From NCBI GenBank assembly GCA_963932465.1, contig OZ010790.1, positions 346,419,087-346,483,086 on the forward strand: a stretch of 64,000 nt of DNA. Reading direction: 5' to 3'. Under the pieces are notes generated by a model that worked only from the letters and a program-made list of their open reading frames with translations, did not search any database and had not been told where the DNA came from. Shown here piece after piece: positions 34,581-45,781 of this stretch; position 1 is the first letter of the stretch, and the number at the start of each line of letters is the position of its first letter. A program made the translations under genes and the position numbers. The DNA is from Maratus speciosus. Lineage: Eukaryota; Arthropoda; Arachnida; Araneae; Salticidae.

Positions 34581-36220
34581 CTAGAAGTGTGAATTAAAGG
34601 ATAAGACTTTTCAAGAAACATAATACTATAAATGCTATATTAAAAGAAAAAAAAATGATGAAAGAAAACAATAAAATTGAGAATAAAAATAAGATGCATT
34701 TTAGCAAAATTTTCTACTTAAAAGTGGTTTATTAATTAAAAATATGTAACTGAAAATCATAAATAGTCTATCCCCATACAGCCATATAATTAATAGCCAT
34801 ATATGATAATAAATGCTAGTTATAATGTTCTAAGCAGAAAATAAAAAGTTAGATTAATTTTCTTTCCAAATTGAATTTCTAATTTAGCTATTAGATCTAA
34901 GAATTTTACACATACAGAAACCAACTAAAATCATAAAAAAAAAAGTGCAATGATTTTAATTTAAAATTCTCATTAGTAAAAAAATTAATAAAATACTTCA
35001 AAAAAAATGTTAAAATTTTTAGATTTAGATATTTTAAGAGGGAATGAAATTATCCATTACAAAAATACTTTTAAACTCAAAAAAAAAAAAAAAAAAAATA
35101 CTATACTAATGTTATTCTAAAATTAAAAAAAAATCCAGATTCTTTTTGTGGTCAGAATTAAGTTGGATGTTAAACAAACATAAAAGCTAACAAATTAAAC
35201 CTTATAAAAGAATTAAATAACAATAATTTTCCAAATGAAATTTTTAATTAAGAAACAATTACAAGATTAATAGTTGTCAAAATACTATTTTTTTATTTAT
35301 AAACCAAATAGGTTTTAATTCAAACTTCGGATAAAAAATGTCTTTAATAAAGAAAATACATTCAATAATACATAGCACGGTAAAATTAAATCAAATCTAT
35401 TGAAAATAGTAAACAAAATCATATAAAAGGTCTTGATTGCATTAAACATAAACAATGAGACGCTTATGTTATTTGATGCCTCAGATGAATATTTAAAACG
35501 ATTAAAAATATAAACTTACTCTTTTTAGTAATCCTGCAAGAAATGTAAACAAAATAAATTTGGAAACATTGATGAAAATACTACTCTAAATCATTATTAG
35601 TGATAACTCATACTACTTAATAACAAGAAAATCTCTCACACCTAAACTATAAATAATGAACTCGTCTGATGCGGTGTTGCCATATTTATAGACAGAAGTG
35701 ACCATAAGCAAACAAGATTATTGGTCTTCTGTACAGAGTAATTTTACCCAGATGGTCCAATAAGATTTCGGTGCGCAAGCGTCAAAGCTATTATTTCCTT
35801 CGAGCTTCATGAAATTCCCCACAAGTACCGTGTGAAAGGGAAAAATTCTGCTGTAAGGTGTGATTAGAACACCTATATAAGAGAGTAGCGATGTACACAT
35901 AGGATGCATATCGCATTTTTAGACGAACATTTCGAAAACTTTTTCATGAATAAAACTATACAGGATGTTCCAAAAATAAGGGTCTATATAAGTTAATGAT
36001 TTTAACAAAAAAGGGCAAGAGATAGAAATATACTGTTTGCTGGAATGTACTTCGAAAAACAGCGAATTTTGAAAAACGGAATGTTATTTTAGCCATATGA
36101 ATTTAATATAAGAATAACAGAAATAAAATAATATAATTTTTCGAATAAACCTGACATCCGAGTTCAATAAAGAAGAGGAACTTACCATTATTTTAGAAGT
36201 TTTGTTTCAGGTGATTTTCG
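34581..36220. other. Region upstream of the HELZ start, no coding exon seen
   Basis: AT-rich. Should contain or border the 5' UTR of the HELZ-like gene. One minus-strand acceptor/donor pair (35520-35533) could define a 14-nt micro-exon. The frame at 35718-35909 has no recognised similarity. Confidence 0.4.
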
Positions 36221-36224
36221 AACG

Positions 36225-36258
36225 TGACGTCACAGTGGGAATCACGTGGTATAAAAAT
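36225..36258 (+). promoter_or_regulatory. Promoter-like cluster: CRE, E-box, TATA
   Basis: TGACGTCA (36225-36232, full CRE palindrome), CACGTG (36243-36248, E-box) and TATAAAAAT (36250-36258) stand in the order and spacing of a plus-strand core promoter. A short ATG-containing segment at 36298 runs to CGGGTAAATG, a donor-like site. The direction is opposite to HELZ, so it would be a divergent promoter, or it may belong to an unrecognised mobile element. No downstream gene was found. Confidence 0.3.
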
Positions 36259-36419
36259 AGCAGCTGGCGCGTTTGTTTACCTTATTGCGTCATTTTATGC
36301 AGCAGAAATACGGGTAAATGCATGCCTAAAATACTGCAGATTTATTTTGTACGAATTATTTTCGATCAATACTTCTATAAATATCAATTAAAATCCATAT
36401 ATACGTATTAACTAAAATT

Positions 36420-37678
36420 TAAAATTTTTATTTTATAAATAAAATGAAAAATATGCATGTCATTACTTTAAAATAGAGAAAAGAATTCATGTATAACCCA
36501 TACTTGCACCTGAAAAAGTCTAAATATCCGTATAGAATAAAATATAAGCATAATTTTTCTAAACACAATGCTTCTCAATAGCCTGGTCGAACCCAAGAGG
36601 AGAATATGATCCATTATTATATTAAAAATACTTATTAATGTTTAAATAGCTAAAGCGAAACTTTCTGGCACATTTTCTGGGAAACGACTCAAGGGTGAAA
36701 GGTTCCATTCCCCCATTGGCTGGCAAGAAACAAGAATCCCGCGATTACTTCTAAAGATTGCAAGTCTTGTTAATTGAGCATTGGTAGACACTTCAACCTA
36801 ACAAATCAGAGGACACGTCACATTTCCCCGTCAAAAAAAGAAATTTAAAATTTCGCCAAGTGTCGCTTGAGCTTATTTCAAGTATTAAGTTGTAATCATA
36901 TCAAATTTTATCTGCTATATGCAAGGAATTTTAATTCATTTCTCATAGTGATATGGTATTTTTAAAAATATCCTTTTTTTCTGAAAAAAAAAAAATGATA
37001 AAACAGACTTTCTTTTAATAATGTAATCTAATTATTTTAGGCTTATTATTTTTTTAACTTATCTTTAAACTACACATTACTTATATTTTTCTTTTGTATA
37101 CGCAGATGTGTGTAAGTTTACTTAAAAAAAAAAAAAAAACTTTTTAAAGTAAAATTAGTTGTTTTTTATTTATAGCTTTGCATCAGGAGGTCAGAGGCTC
37201 AGGGGATAATACCCCCCCCCCCCCCCCGATAATATCCTGGCTAAGAAACTGCATTGTAATTATCTATGTAGGCTGTATTTATTCAAAGCAAACAGTAGAC
37301 TCAAGCACCTACCTCCCCTTTCTTGATTGCTAATGTATTTTTTTAATAATAAATATATATAACAAAACAATTAATAAAAATACTCAGTCAAATTTTATGC
37401 AACTTTTTTCCCCCGAGATATTTTTTGCCTAAGTATGAATAATTGTAAAAAGTCAGTCAGTAGTTAAACGACCAAACTAAATACTCAAATAATCCCAAAT
37501 TATTAGAGAGGGATTTAAACCATCTAAATTCTCCACTACCCACTATAGTAATTTTCAATATTAATATCTATTTATTATTACTACAACAGAAAAAAAATCT
37601 AAAAATAAAGTGTTTCAAAGCTTTAAAGTGAATATGGTAAACAATTAAAATAGCAATTAAAGCCTTTGTGCAGGAATA
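36420..37678. other. Spacer, no gene seen
   Basis: AT-rich. The segment at about 36660-36830 is somewhat GC-richer and has a CCAAT motif on the minus strand (36713-36720 region), which might relate to HELZ transcription. A C-run lies at 37211-37226. Confidence 0.4.
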
Positions 37679-37884
37679 TTAAAAAGCAGAAAACCAACTT
37701 TTAAAAATGCACAAATAATACGTGAAAAGCAGCAAACAGCTAGCTCAGCTTTGCTTTTTCTAGTACGCTGTGTCTTGCTCTATCTTGCACTGAAGAAGAA
37801 TCTCGCTAGCAGATTCGAAACAGCTGTTTGCTGTTTTTCACGTATTATTTGTGCATTTTTAAACGTTGGTTTTCTGCTTTTTAA
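37679..37884. mobile_element. TTAA-flanked foldback MITE V1 (206 bp)
   Basis: TTAAAAAGCAGAAAACCAAC pairs with GTTGGTTTTCTGCTTTTTAA, and the pairing continues through GCACAAATAATACGTGAAAA and GCAGCAAACAGCT to give arms of about 63 bp. TTAA at both ends. A degenerate relative lies at 56041-56260. Confidence 0.8.
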
Positions 37885-38270
37885 TGGTAAACAATATTAG
37901 TGAATGAAAAAGATCAAGCTAAAATAAATTATGGTTCACAATTGTATTGAAATGTAATAAAAAAATTAATTAAATAATGATAATAAACAAAAAAAACAAT
38001 TTATTTCACAAACACACACACAAAAAAAACCGGAAACCAAAAAACAATAAATTTAAGCAAAAATGTCTTTAAAATAAAATTATCTTTATTAAATTAATTA
38101 ATTACTATTATTATTCTTTAATAATTGCTAATAATTAGCGCACTTATTAAGATAATTAATAATAAAATTTAAATTTTATCATTTACCTGTTTAAAAACTA
38201 TTCTATAATTTATTTAATAGTTATTATAGGGTAAATAATAAAACAGCCTATTTATTTATTTAGTTTATAA
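37885..38270 (+). repeat. Repeat R, copy 1 (inverted partner at 43097-43478)
   Basis: About 385 bp that is the reverse complement of 43097-43478, for example TAGAATAGTTTTTAAACAGG and GGTAAATGATAAAATTTAAA versus their complements here. The two copies are 4.8 kb apart in opposite orientation. Confidence 0.75.
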
Positions 38271-41064
38271 TATTTTACTTGTTCTACTTTTATTAAACTA
38301 CTAGAATATAGCCCGTCAGAATGACGTGTTTGCATTTTCAAAAAAATTATATAGCATTGCATTATAAAAAGAATTGTGAAGTAATAAATTTTGTATTGTC
38401 TGACTTATAGGATCAGGTGGGGTAAAGTAAAAACAGCCCATTTTTCATTGAAATTTAATTGGCAAGAAAATTATTAATTGAATTGGTAAAATACTGATAT
38501 AAAGTATACAAATGAACTTCACTCACAAAATTTGAAGAAATATTTCACAAAAATAGAAGATAATTCCAACAGAAAGTTTATTTGTTTTTATTAATTGCCA
38601 AAATATTAATTATATAACTTAAATTTTAAAAAGTTGAACAGAGAAAATCCCGATTTTTTTTAAACGTGCATAAAAGAAACCTGTAATAAATTTTGCATTG
38701 ATATATATACACATATATATATATATGTAATACACGGCATTACATATTTCTGATATTCTAATTTCATTTTATAAGAAATATTCATTTTTCCCCCATGTCT
38801 TCAGAATTCAAAAAACATTTTAAAAAGAAAATTTCTTTTTTTTAACTACCGACAGATGGCGCAACAGAGCATATAAACGTTTGTTTTAATATTTTAAAAG
38901 TTCAAGACGAATGAATCAATTGTTTGCTTACTTTCATATAGGGATAGATAAAGCTACCAATCTAATTTTAACTGAAGTTATCGCAGCAGAATATTAGATA
39001 ATTGAATGTAATCTCTTAAATGTTAATTTATTTTGAATAATCTGTCTAAAAATGTAACTTTTGCGAATAGTGGAAAAGAAGCACGTTTTACTCAACGTTT
39101 TAAGATTGAAAATCAAATCAACATTCACTCGTGATGCCACATGTACAACACAAATTCCAAATCCAGAAGCAATTGAATGACTCTTTGAACGAATCATTAA
39201 AAAATACGGTCGACATCCGATTTTGCTCTTAAAATATTTGTAAAACCATAATAAAGCCTTTAAATAATTTGAAATGCGTTTGCTTTTAGAAAGGAAACGT
39301 TAATCCGGTACAAAATAATTCACGGGAATGAATCACAGAATATAGCTATATTCACTGAACACCATGAAGCGTTCTCATTGGTCAGAAAATAGATAGCCTT
39401 GAAAAACAGAGGTAATTTTTCGCGATATTTTTAACCGTGTATACTGAATTCAAACTGTAAATAAATGTAAACAAAAGTGAAAAACGTATTTCAAAATATT
39501 AATATGCTTTTGCAAAATATTTTAAGAGCATTTAATGAATAGCTGAAAGAGTCATTCGTTTGTTTTTGGATTTGTAATTTGTGCTTATGAATGGCAACGG
39601 TAATCGTTTGTATACATCGGAACCCTGTTGTTGGTATCTGTTTATTTTTAAATTAGACCTTAAAGCGTTATAATTGTATACTTTTTGAAGGTTTGAGAAA
39701 AATTGAAGAAGAATATGTTGCACAACAAATAGATAGACAGATTAAATAAGGCAGTCGTCAAATACGGCATCGGAATGCTTAAGCCTAACGTGGCCGCGTT
39801 TGGATTATCAGGAAACGGATGAGTTCAACCCCGGAAGCGTTATACACTCAGTGTCATTCTATGTATAATACTGTGCGTGAAAAAGAAAATCTGAGCAATA
39901 ACTACCTAAAATTGTAAGAAGTTGATTTAATGAATTTGTACTTGTTGCATTAAATATTTCTAGTTAATGGTCACTTAAATTAGTGCATTTTACTTGGTTT
40001 TCAAATGTATATATAGATATACGGTGGAAGGGGAGGGTGGCGCAATTTATTAGAATTTTTTAATAAAAACGATTTATGTTTTTGACTGAGTTTTCCAATA
40101 AATATAATAATATATACATATACTTTTATTCTTTTGAAAAGCAGTTTGTAAGAATTTATTAATAAAAACAATAAAAAATGTAACAAATTTTAATAAAAAC
40201 CATTTAACAATTAACTGTTATGTTAATAATATAAATTTATAAATTATTAAAATGTTACTCTAAAATAAAATAAACTTAATAAAGTTATGTATTCAAATAT
40301 GTTGCTAAATCCTAACATAAAAATATTTTATGTCAGTGTAAGAAATAATAATATATTTTCAAAAATATTCATTTTAATGAATTGAAATAAATATCCTATA
40401 AGTAATATGAGTTTTAAAAATTAATTTCGTTAACAGTATTTTATATATGATAAAAAAAATACAAAGCAATTGATAATAAATGAATAAAGATTTTATTTTT
40501 TTGTATGAAGAATATTAATTAATTTTAAATATTAATTAATTTTGTCTATTAGATAATTAAATAAAATTTTAATTAAATCAAAATTTAATTAAATTAAGTT
40601 TTAATTGTAATTAAGTTACACAAAATCAATTTGTAATTATACTTAAGTTAAATAAATTTAAATTAAATTTTTATTAAATAAAATAAAATTTATTTTTTAA
40701 AATTCATATAATCTATTTTTTATGAATTAATGTGATCATTTATTGTAATTCAATGATAATATCTCCTAAACTTACATACCTTAAATATATTTTTATGTTA
40801 TAACTTTAGTATCAGATAAATATAAATTAGTTACATTAATGCAGTGTTTCCCAACCTTTTATTGGCCACGCCCCACCAAAGCATCTGCAAAATCACGATG
40901 CCCCCCCCCCCCTCTCCGTACTCTGTAATACTTATTGATTAAAAAGTAAATTAGTATATGATTTTAAAATGTGTATGTCAAGATGTATATTTATTCACTA
41001 TGTAAGGGACATAAACTAGAGTAGAGCCATAGATATTTATTATTTATCCATTTGCTTTTCTAAT
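38271..41064. other. Spacer between R copies, left part
   Basis: AT-rich. Contains a CTACTAG plus hairpin motif at 38299-38323 and (TA)n near 38702-38726. Frames at 38994-39197 and 39532-39723 are unrecognised. A less AT-rich stretch at 39760-39880 (GTGGCCGCG, CCCCGGAAGCG) might be a regulatory segment. A hAT-like terminus CAGTGTTTCCCAACC begins at 40842. Confidence 0.4.
40842..40920 (+). mobile_element. hAT-like terminal fragment
   Basis: CAGTGTTTCCCAACCTTTT followed by GGCCACGCCCC is the typical start of many hAT MITEs. The partner end was not located. Confidence 0.4.
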
Positions 41065-41632
41065 GCTATTATTTATAAATTACTAGGGGGCTCTGCCCCC
41101 TGCAAGCTACACTCGCCAACCCCCGTTCAGACACCGCAGAATCTAAAAATCTAATGGGTTTTAAAAATTTAGAGAAGATTAAATTATACTGAAAAAGGTG
41201 TGCAGATCTCCCTGTAAACGGGTTTCCATTCAATTCCCTTTGACTGCAAAAATTTAACGGAGAATCAGTTGCTGTTAAGACATCCAATGGTTGTTTTCGT
41301 TTTTGATTAAAGAGGATCAGTTAAACATTTGAAAAGAAGCTAAAATAAAATGAATTAAGTATTCAGAGTCTTTGTCAACCGATATTTTAAAACAATCTCT
41401 ATAACAATAGCCTAAATCCTGGGACTATCATCAACAGTTCCGGGCGGAATACTTTGCTTTTTATACTCTAGGTGCCGTTTTGATACTTTAATGATATCCA
41501 GGCACAGGTGATAAGTCGCCAAATATTATTCTATCCCCATCATTTCATGTATATTATAATAGTTCAAGTCATCAAATGCCATAAACAAATACGATCTGAT
41601 CCCTTCGCCTTTCATATGAAGGTTTGGAACAA

Positions 41633-41826
41633 ATGTCATATACGCCCCATATTGGCGCGATTTTTTTCCAACGCCTGTTTGGGGAACGCATTAACAGCAT
41701 AAACAACAACATCCGGCTTACCATATCAAGCAAAATAACAATACCTTGGCGCCAGTTAAGTACCCGTTGCGTATATGACATTGGCGTCAGAAAAAAAATC
41801 GCGCCAATATGGGGCCGTATGTGACA
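41633..41826. mobile_element. Palindromic MITE, ATGTCATATACG family copy 1
   Basis: ATGTCATATACGCCCCATAT (41633-) pairs with ATATGGGGCCGTATGTGACAT (to 41826), and both arms include TTGGCGCGATTTTTTT. Arms of about 42 bp enclose a 110-bp centre that itself contains GCGTATATGACAT. Confidence 0.72.
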
Positions 41827-42000
41827 TCTGTGCCTCTGTATGTGCATCTGAAAAAAAAGCCGGGGGCAAATCTCGCCAATATATATATTTTTTTCAATTC
41901 TCCAGTTAGCATTTTTTTTATTGTTCGAGTGGTAAATTAAAACATTGATTTGAAGTTGAAATTAAACGTCATGGTTTGTTACATAATTTAATATTTCACC

Positions 42001-42594
42001 AGATGTCATATACGCATGTTTGGCATGATTTTTTTTTTTTACGAAAATTTGAAGAAAAACCTCGTTTTCGAATACCAGTTACATATGTATTTTTGGTACT
42101 ACTTAGTTATTCCGTCGACAAAAAATCTATCACCAAACTATAAGATTAAATGCCAGTAATGGTTGATGGTAAATGTCACATTCACTTGACTTTTAGCAAG
42201 TTACACGTGTTTACGTCATCAAGTGATTTTTATTTCGACGTTTTATTTTTATATTTATTAATGTTATACTAATTTATTTGTTCTTTCGTTATTTAAAATA
42301 AAAATTTTGTCAATCTGTACAATTTGGCGATTTATATAATTTGCGAGATTGGGTGACGGAATAACTACTACATTGTACCGTATTTTTTAATTATTTTCTA
42401 TTATTTCCAAAAGGAAATAGCAAAAAAAAAAATAATGAATTACTATAGAACAAAATGATTTATATAAATTTAAAAAAGAAATAAAAGTAAATATACGTTT
42501 ATTATTAAATAAACAACAATAGCCGGGTTACCATGTCTATCAAAATAATGCCAATTGTGCGCCAATTAGGTACCCCGGTGCGTATATGACATCT
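42001..42594. mobile_element. TIR element, ATGTCATATACG family copy 2
   Basis: AGATGTCATATACGC (42001-42015) and GCGTATATGACATCT (42580-42594) are perfect 15-bp inverted repeats. The right sub-terminal part (CCGGGTTACCATGTC...) resembles the centre of copy 1. Non-coding, 594 bp. Confidence 0.75.
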
Positions 42595-43096
42595 GTGCCT
42601 AATATTTTTCTTTTCGTTTTGTTTGATTTAAAAAAAAGAAGTGAAAGCCATCAATTTAAATGTTTCATTTTTAAATGAAAGTTTTGTATTTAATAAAATG
42701 ATAACGAAATACAAAAAAAGCATTGTTCTTAGCATAGATTTAAAGGAGGCCTAACTGTCGCCAAATTAATTTAAAATAGTAACCTTTTCTGAATTATGAA
42801 AAAAAATTTCTGTTATGATTAAAATTTGAGTTGCCATCATTCGAAAAAATGTATTTAAAATTAGAAAAAAATTAATATTTCGAAAACTAATTCGAATTTA
42901 AAAATTCTAATACCAGTTTTGAGATCTGTGGATCAACACGGATTTTTGGTGTTAATTTCATCGCAAAGTATTCCATATTTTGGGAGAAATCGCCGTGAAA
43001 CAAAGTCAGTTGTTTAATCAGTCGATTCAAAGAATCGATACATTTCAGGCGTTTCATATATTCGTTTCGTAAATTCGTTTCATTAGGATTTTCTAT

Positions 43097-43478
43097 ATAT
43101 AGGGTAAATAAATAAATAGGCCGTTTTATTATTTACCCTATAATAACTATTAAATAAATTATAGAATAGTTTTTAAACAGGTAAATGATAAAATTTAAAT
43201 TTTATTATTAGTTATCTTAGTAAGTAAGCTAATTATTAGCAATTATTAATGAATAATAATAGTAATCAATTAATTTAATAAAGATAATTTTACTTTCAAA
43301 AAAATTTTGTTTAAATTTGTTGGTTTTTTTTGTTTCCATTTTTCTTTGTGTGTGTGTGTTGGTGAAATAAATTGTTTGTTGTTTGTTATTATAATTTAAT
43401 TTTTTTTTCATTACATTTCAATACAAGTGTAAACTATAATTTATTTTAGCTTGATCTTTTTCATTCACTAATATTGAT
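43097..43478 (-). repeat. Repeat R, copy 2
   Basis: Reverse complement of 37885-38270 with scattered substitutions and small indels around AC/GT and A/T runs. The outer ends of both copies read ATTAGTGAATGAAAAAGATC and its complement. Confidence 0.75.
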
Positions 43479-43531
43479 ATACCATACCATATTCATACCA
43501 TATAGATTTTATATCTCACACAGTAAATTGA

Positions 43532-44529
43532 ATATAACAAAAACATATCTGTGAAAAAAGGGAGCCAAGTTCTGTAAAGACAATGGCAAGAAAAGAAGTG
43601 ATATCTAAGTGGGTGTCAAGTTCAAATAAAATTCACTCAAACTTACCTACTGAAGTATTATAGCATTTTTTAAATTGTTTAGAAATAAAAATTATTGATA
43701 GCATATTAATAATAAATCTAGAACTTGGCAAGTTTTTACCTACGAGTCATTTATTTTTATTAATGACATTGTTATATCAAAACTTGTTATTTCATGTTTG
43801 GAAGCCTTCATTTGAGCGAGCTCCTTCCCCTTGAAGGGTGGTGGGATAAAATATATCCCATCTAATTTTAACTGCAAAATGCAACATTGACACTAGAATT
43901 CAGGACTAAAAAGTTTAATTTTATTAAATACGTGAAAAGAAGCTTTTACCCATTTTGAAATAAATTTGTTTTTAAATTCTGGTTTGATTCAATCATTTCA
44001 GCATGTCACGAATAAAAGCTCTTTGCCCTTGAAGGGTTAAAGGGGTGCAGTCTGTAGAGGGATGACCAAGAACAAGCTTAAGGATATCTGTCTCTTTCTC
44101 AGGCCTTTTAGTCTGTTTGCATTGAGGTTTCCGAAGGGTGGGTGCTAGAGTTATAACCAAAGACGAGCGGAAGTGTATTTGTGTATTTATTGGTTTATCA
44201 AATCTTTAACATGAGTCATTTGTTTATAATAATAACTATGTTAACTTTTTTATAATGACATTGTCGTTAATATTAACATCATCATTTTATTAAGACATGA
44301 AATCGATAGGCATAACATTTATCAAAAACTTGCCAAGTTCTAGATTTATTATTAATATGCTATCAATAATTTTCATTTCTAAACAATTTAAAAAATGCTA
44401 TAATACTTCAGTAGGTAAGTTTGAGTGAATTTTATTTGAACTTGGCACCCACTTAGATATCACTTCTTTTCTTGCCATTGTCTTTACAGAACTTGGCTCC
44501 CTTTTTTCACAGCTATGTTTTTGTTATAT
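43532..44529. mobile_element. Long-TIR foldback element (~1 kb)
   Basis: Arms 43532-43738 and 44324-44529 (about 206 bp each) are near-identical inverted repeats, starting ATATAACAAAAACAT and ending GAACTTGGCAAGTTTTT. The middle holds a TTAA-type fragment with CCCTTGAAGGGTTAA near 44027-44041. High arm identity suggests a young insertion. Confidence 0.82.
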
Positions 44530-45279
44530 ATCATTACTTTTTGTAAAGTTACAATATATTTAGACACTTTACTTAATGATTTTTAATGTGTTTACATGTG
44601 ACTATTTTATTCACCAAGCAACATTCAATTTTAATTTAAATTTCTTACAACAAAATATTTGGCTGTCAATTTGCGGCAGAAATCTATATTTTAATACTGC
44701 TACAATGAATGCATGTTTTGAAACGAAATGTATTGATTCGAAATTTTTATTGTTTCTGAAACAACAATTCCTATTAAATTTCTATATTAAATTTTCCAAA
44801 TAATATCCTATAACTGGGCCTGCTTTTTTGCACTGAAAGTGAAAAATAAAGTTATGTGCACTTATGCCACACTATGTATCATTCATCCATGGGTGCCGGC
44901 AAAGAGGCAGTGAAGAGGAAGGACATTGCCCCTCCCTGGATTTTCAAATTTAATTAACTAAATATCTTTCTCTCTGATGATTTTGAAAATAACAAGTGGG
45001 TAAGTGTGATCAAAGATCACAAATCAGGCTTCGTTTAATATACCTTTCAAAACACTTTATCCATTTGAAAAATCTGTTAGTTCCACATTTCGAAACCAGG
45101 GGCGCACTCTATTCTAAACAAACCTCTATCCGAACGAAACTCCGTTTTACATACTATACGTAGATATATTAGTCGAGGGCATTGGGCCCATAGCACCCGA
45201 GATAAGTAGGCGCCCCTGGCGGTAAAAACTGGAACTAAAATATGTAAGGCTATGGTGCATAATATGAAAGAATGGTCAA
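44530..45279. other. Spacer with one small CAGGGGCGC palindromic unit
   Basis: CAGGGGCGC at 45097 and GCGCCCCTG ending 45218 are inverted ends 122 bp apart. No clear duplication. Nothing else is recognisable. Confidence 0.4.
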
Positions 45280-45781
45280 AGGGGTGTCGGCAAAAGTTGG
45301 AAAAGTGCTCCCTGGGTGAAAAGGGCGGAGGTTAGAAAAATTGCTTAAAATACACAAGTTAGAGCCCGGAGGAGTAAATAATATAAGACTTTTTGAAAAT
45401 TTTATGATTTGTCGTGTGGTCTGAGGTAGGCAGCTATACGTATGCAAAAAGTCATGTCTCCAACTTAATTAGGGACTCCCTTGGAAAGAAATGCTTAAAA
45501 TACGTATGTGGTAGCTCAAACGGTTAAGCGTAAGACTTTTTCAAGATTTTATGATTTGTCGTTTGGCCTCGGGTGTTCTGCTATAAGTATGCAAAATTTC
45601 AAATCTGCAATTTAATAAGGGGCTCAGTTAGAAAGAATTACTTAAAATACGCATGTGGAAGCCCAAAGGGTTAAATGTACGACTTTTTCAAAATTTTATG
45701 ATTTGTCGCATGATGGTGTTCAGCTATAAGTATGCAAAATTTCACGCCTCTAACCTAAATAGGGTCTCACTTAGAAAGAAT

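Noticed and set aside
39820..39845. tRNA T-arm-like GAGTTCAACCCCGG
   Set aside because: No matching acceptor stem, D-arm or A-box at the right distance could be found.
41069..41287. 72-codon minus frame in intergenic DNA
   Set aside because: Its C-terminal part is the translation of the CTAGGGGGCTCTGCCCCC hairpin end of a dispersed repeat.
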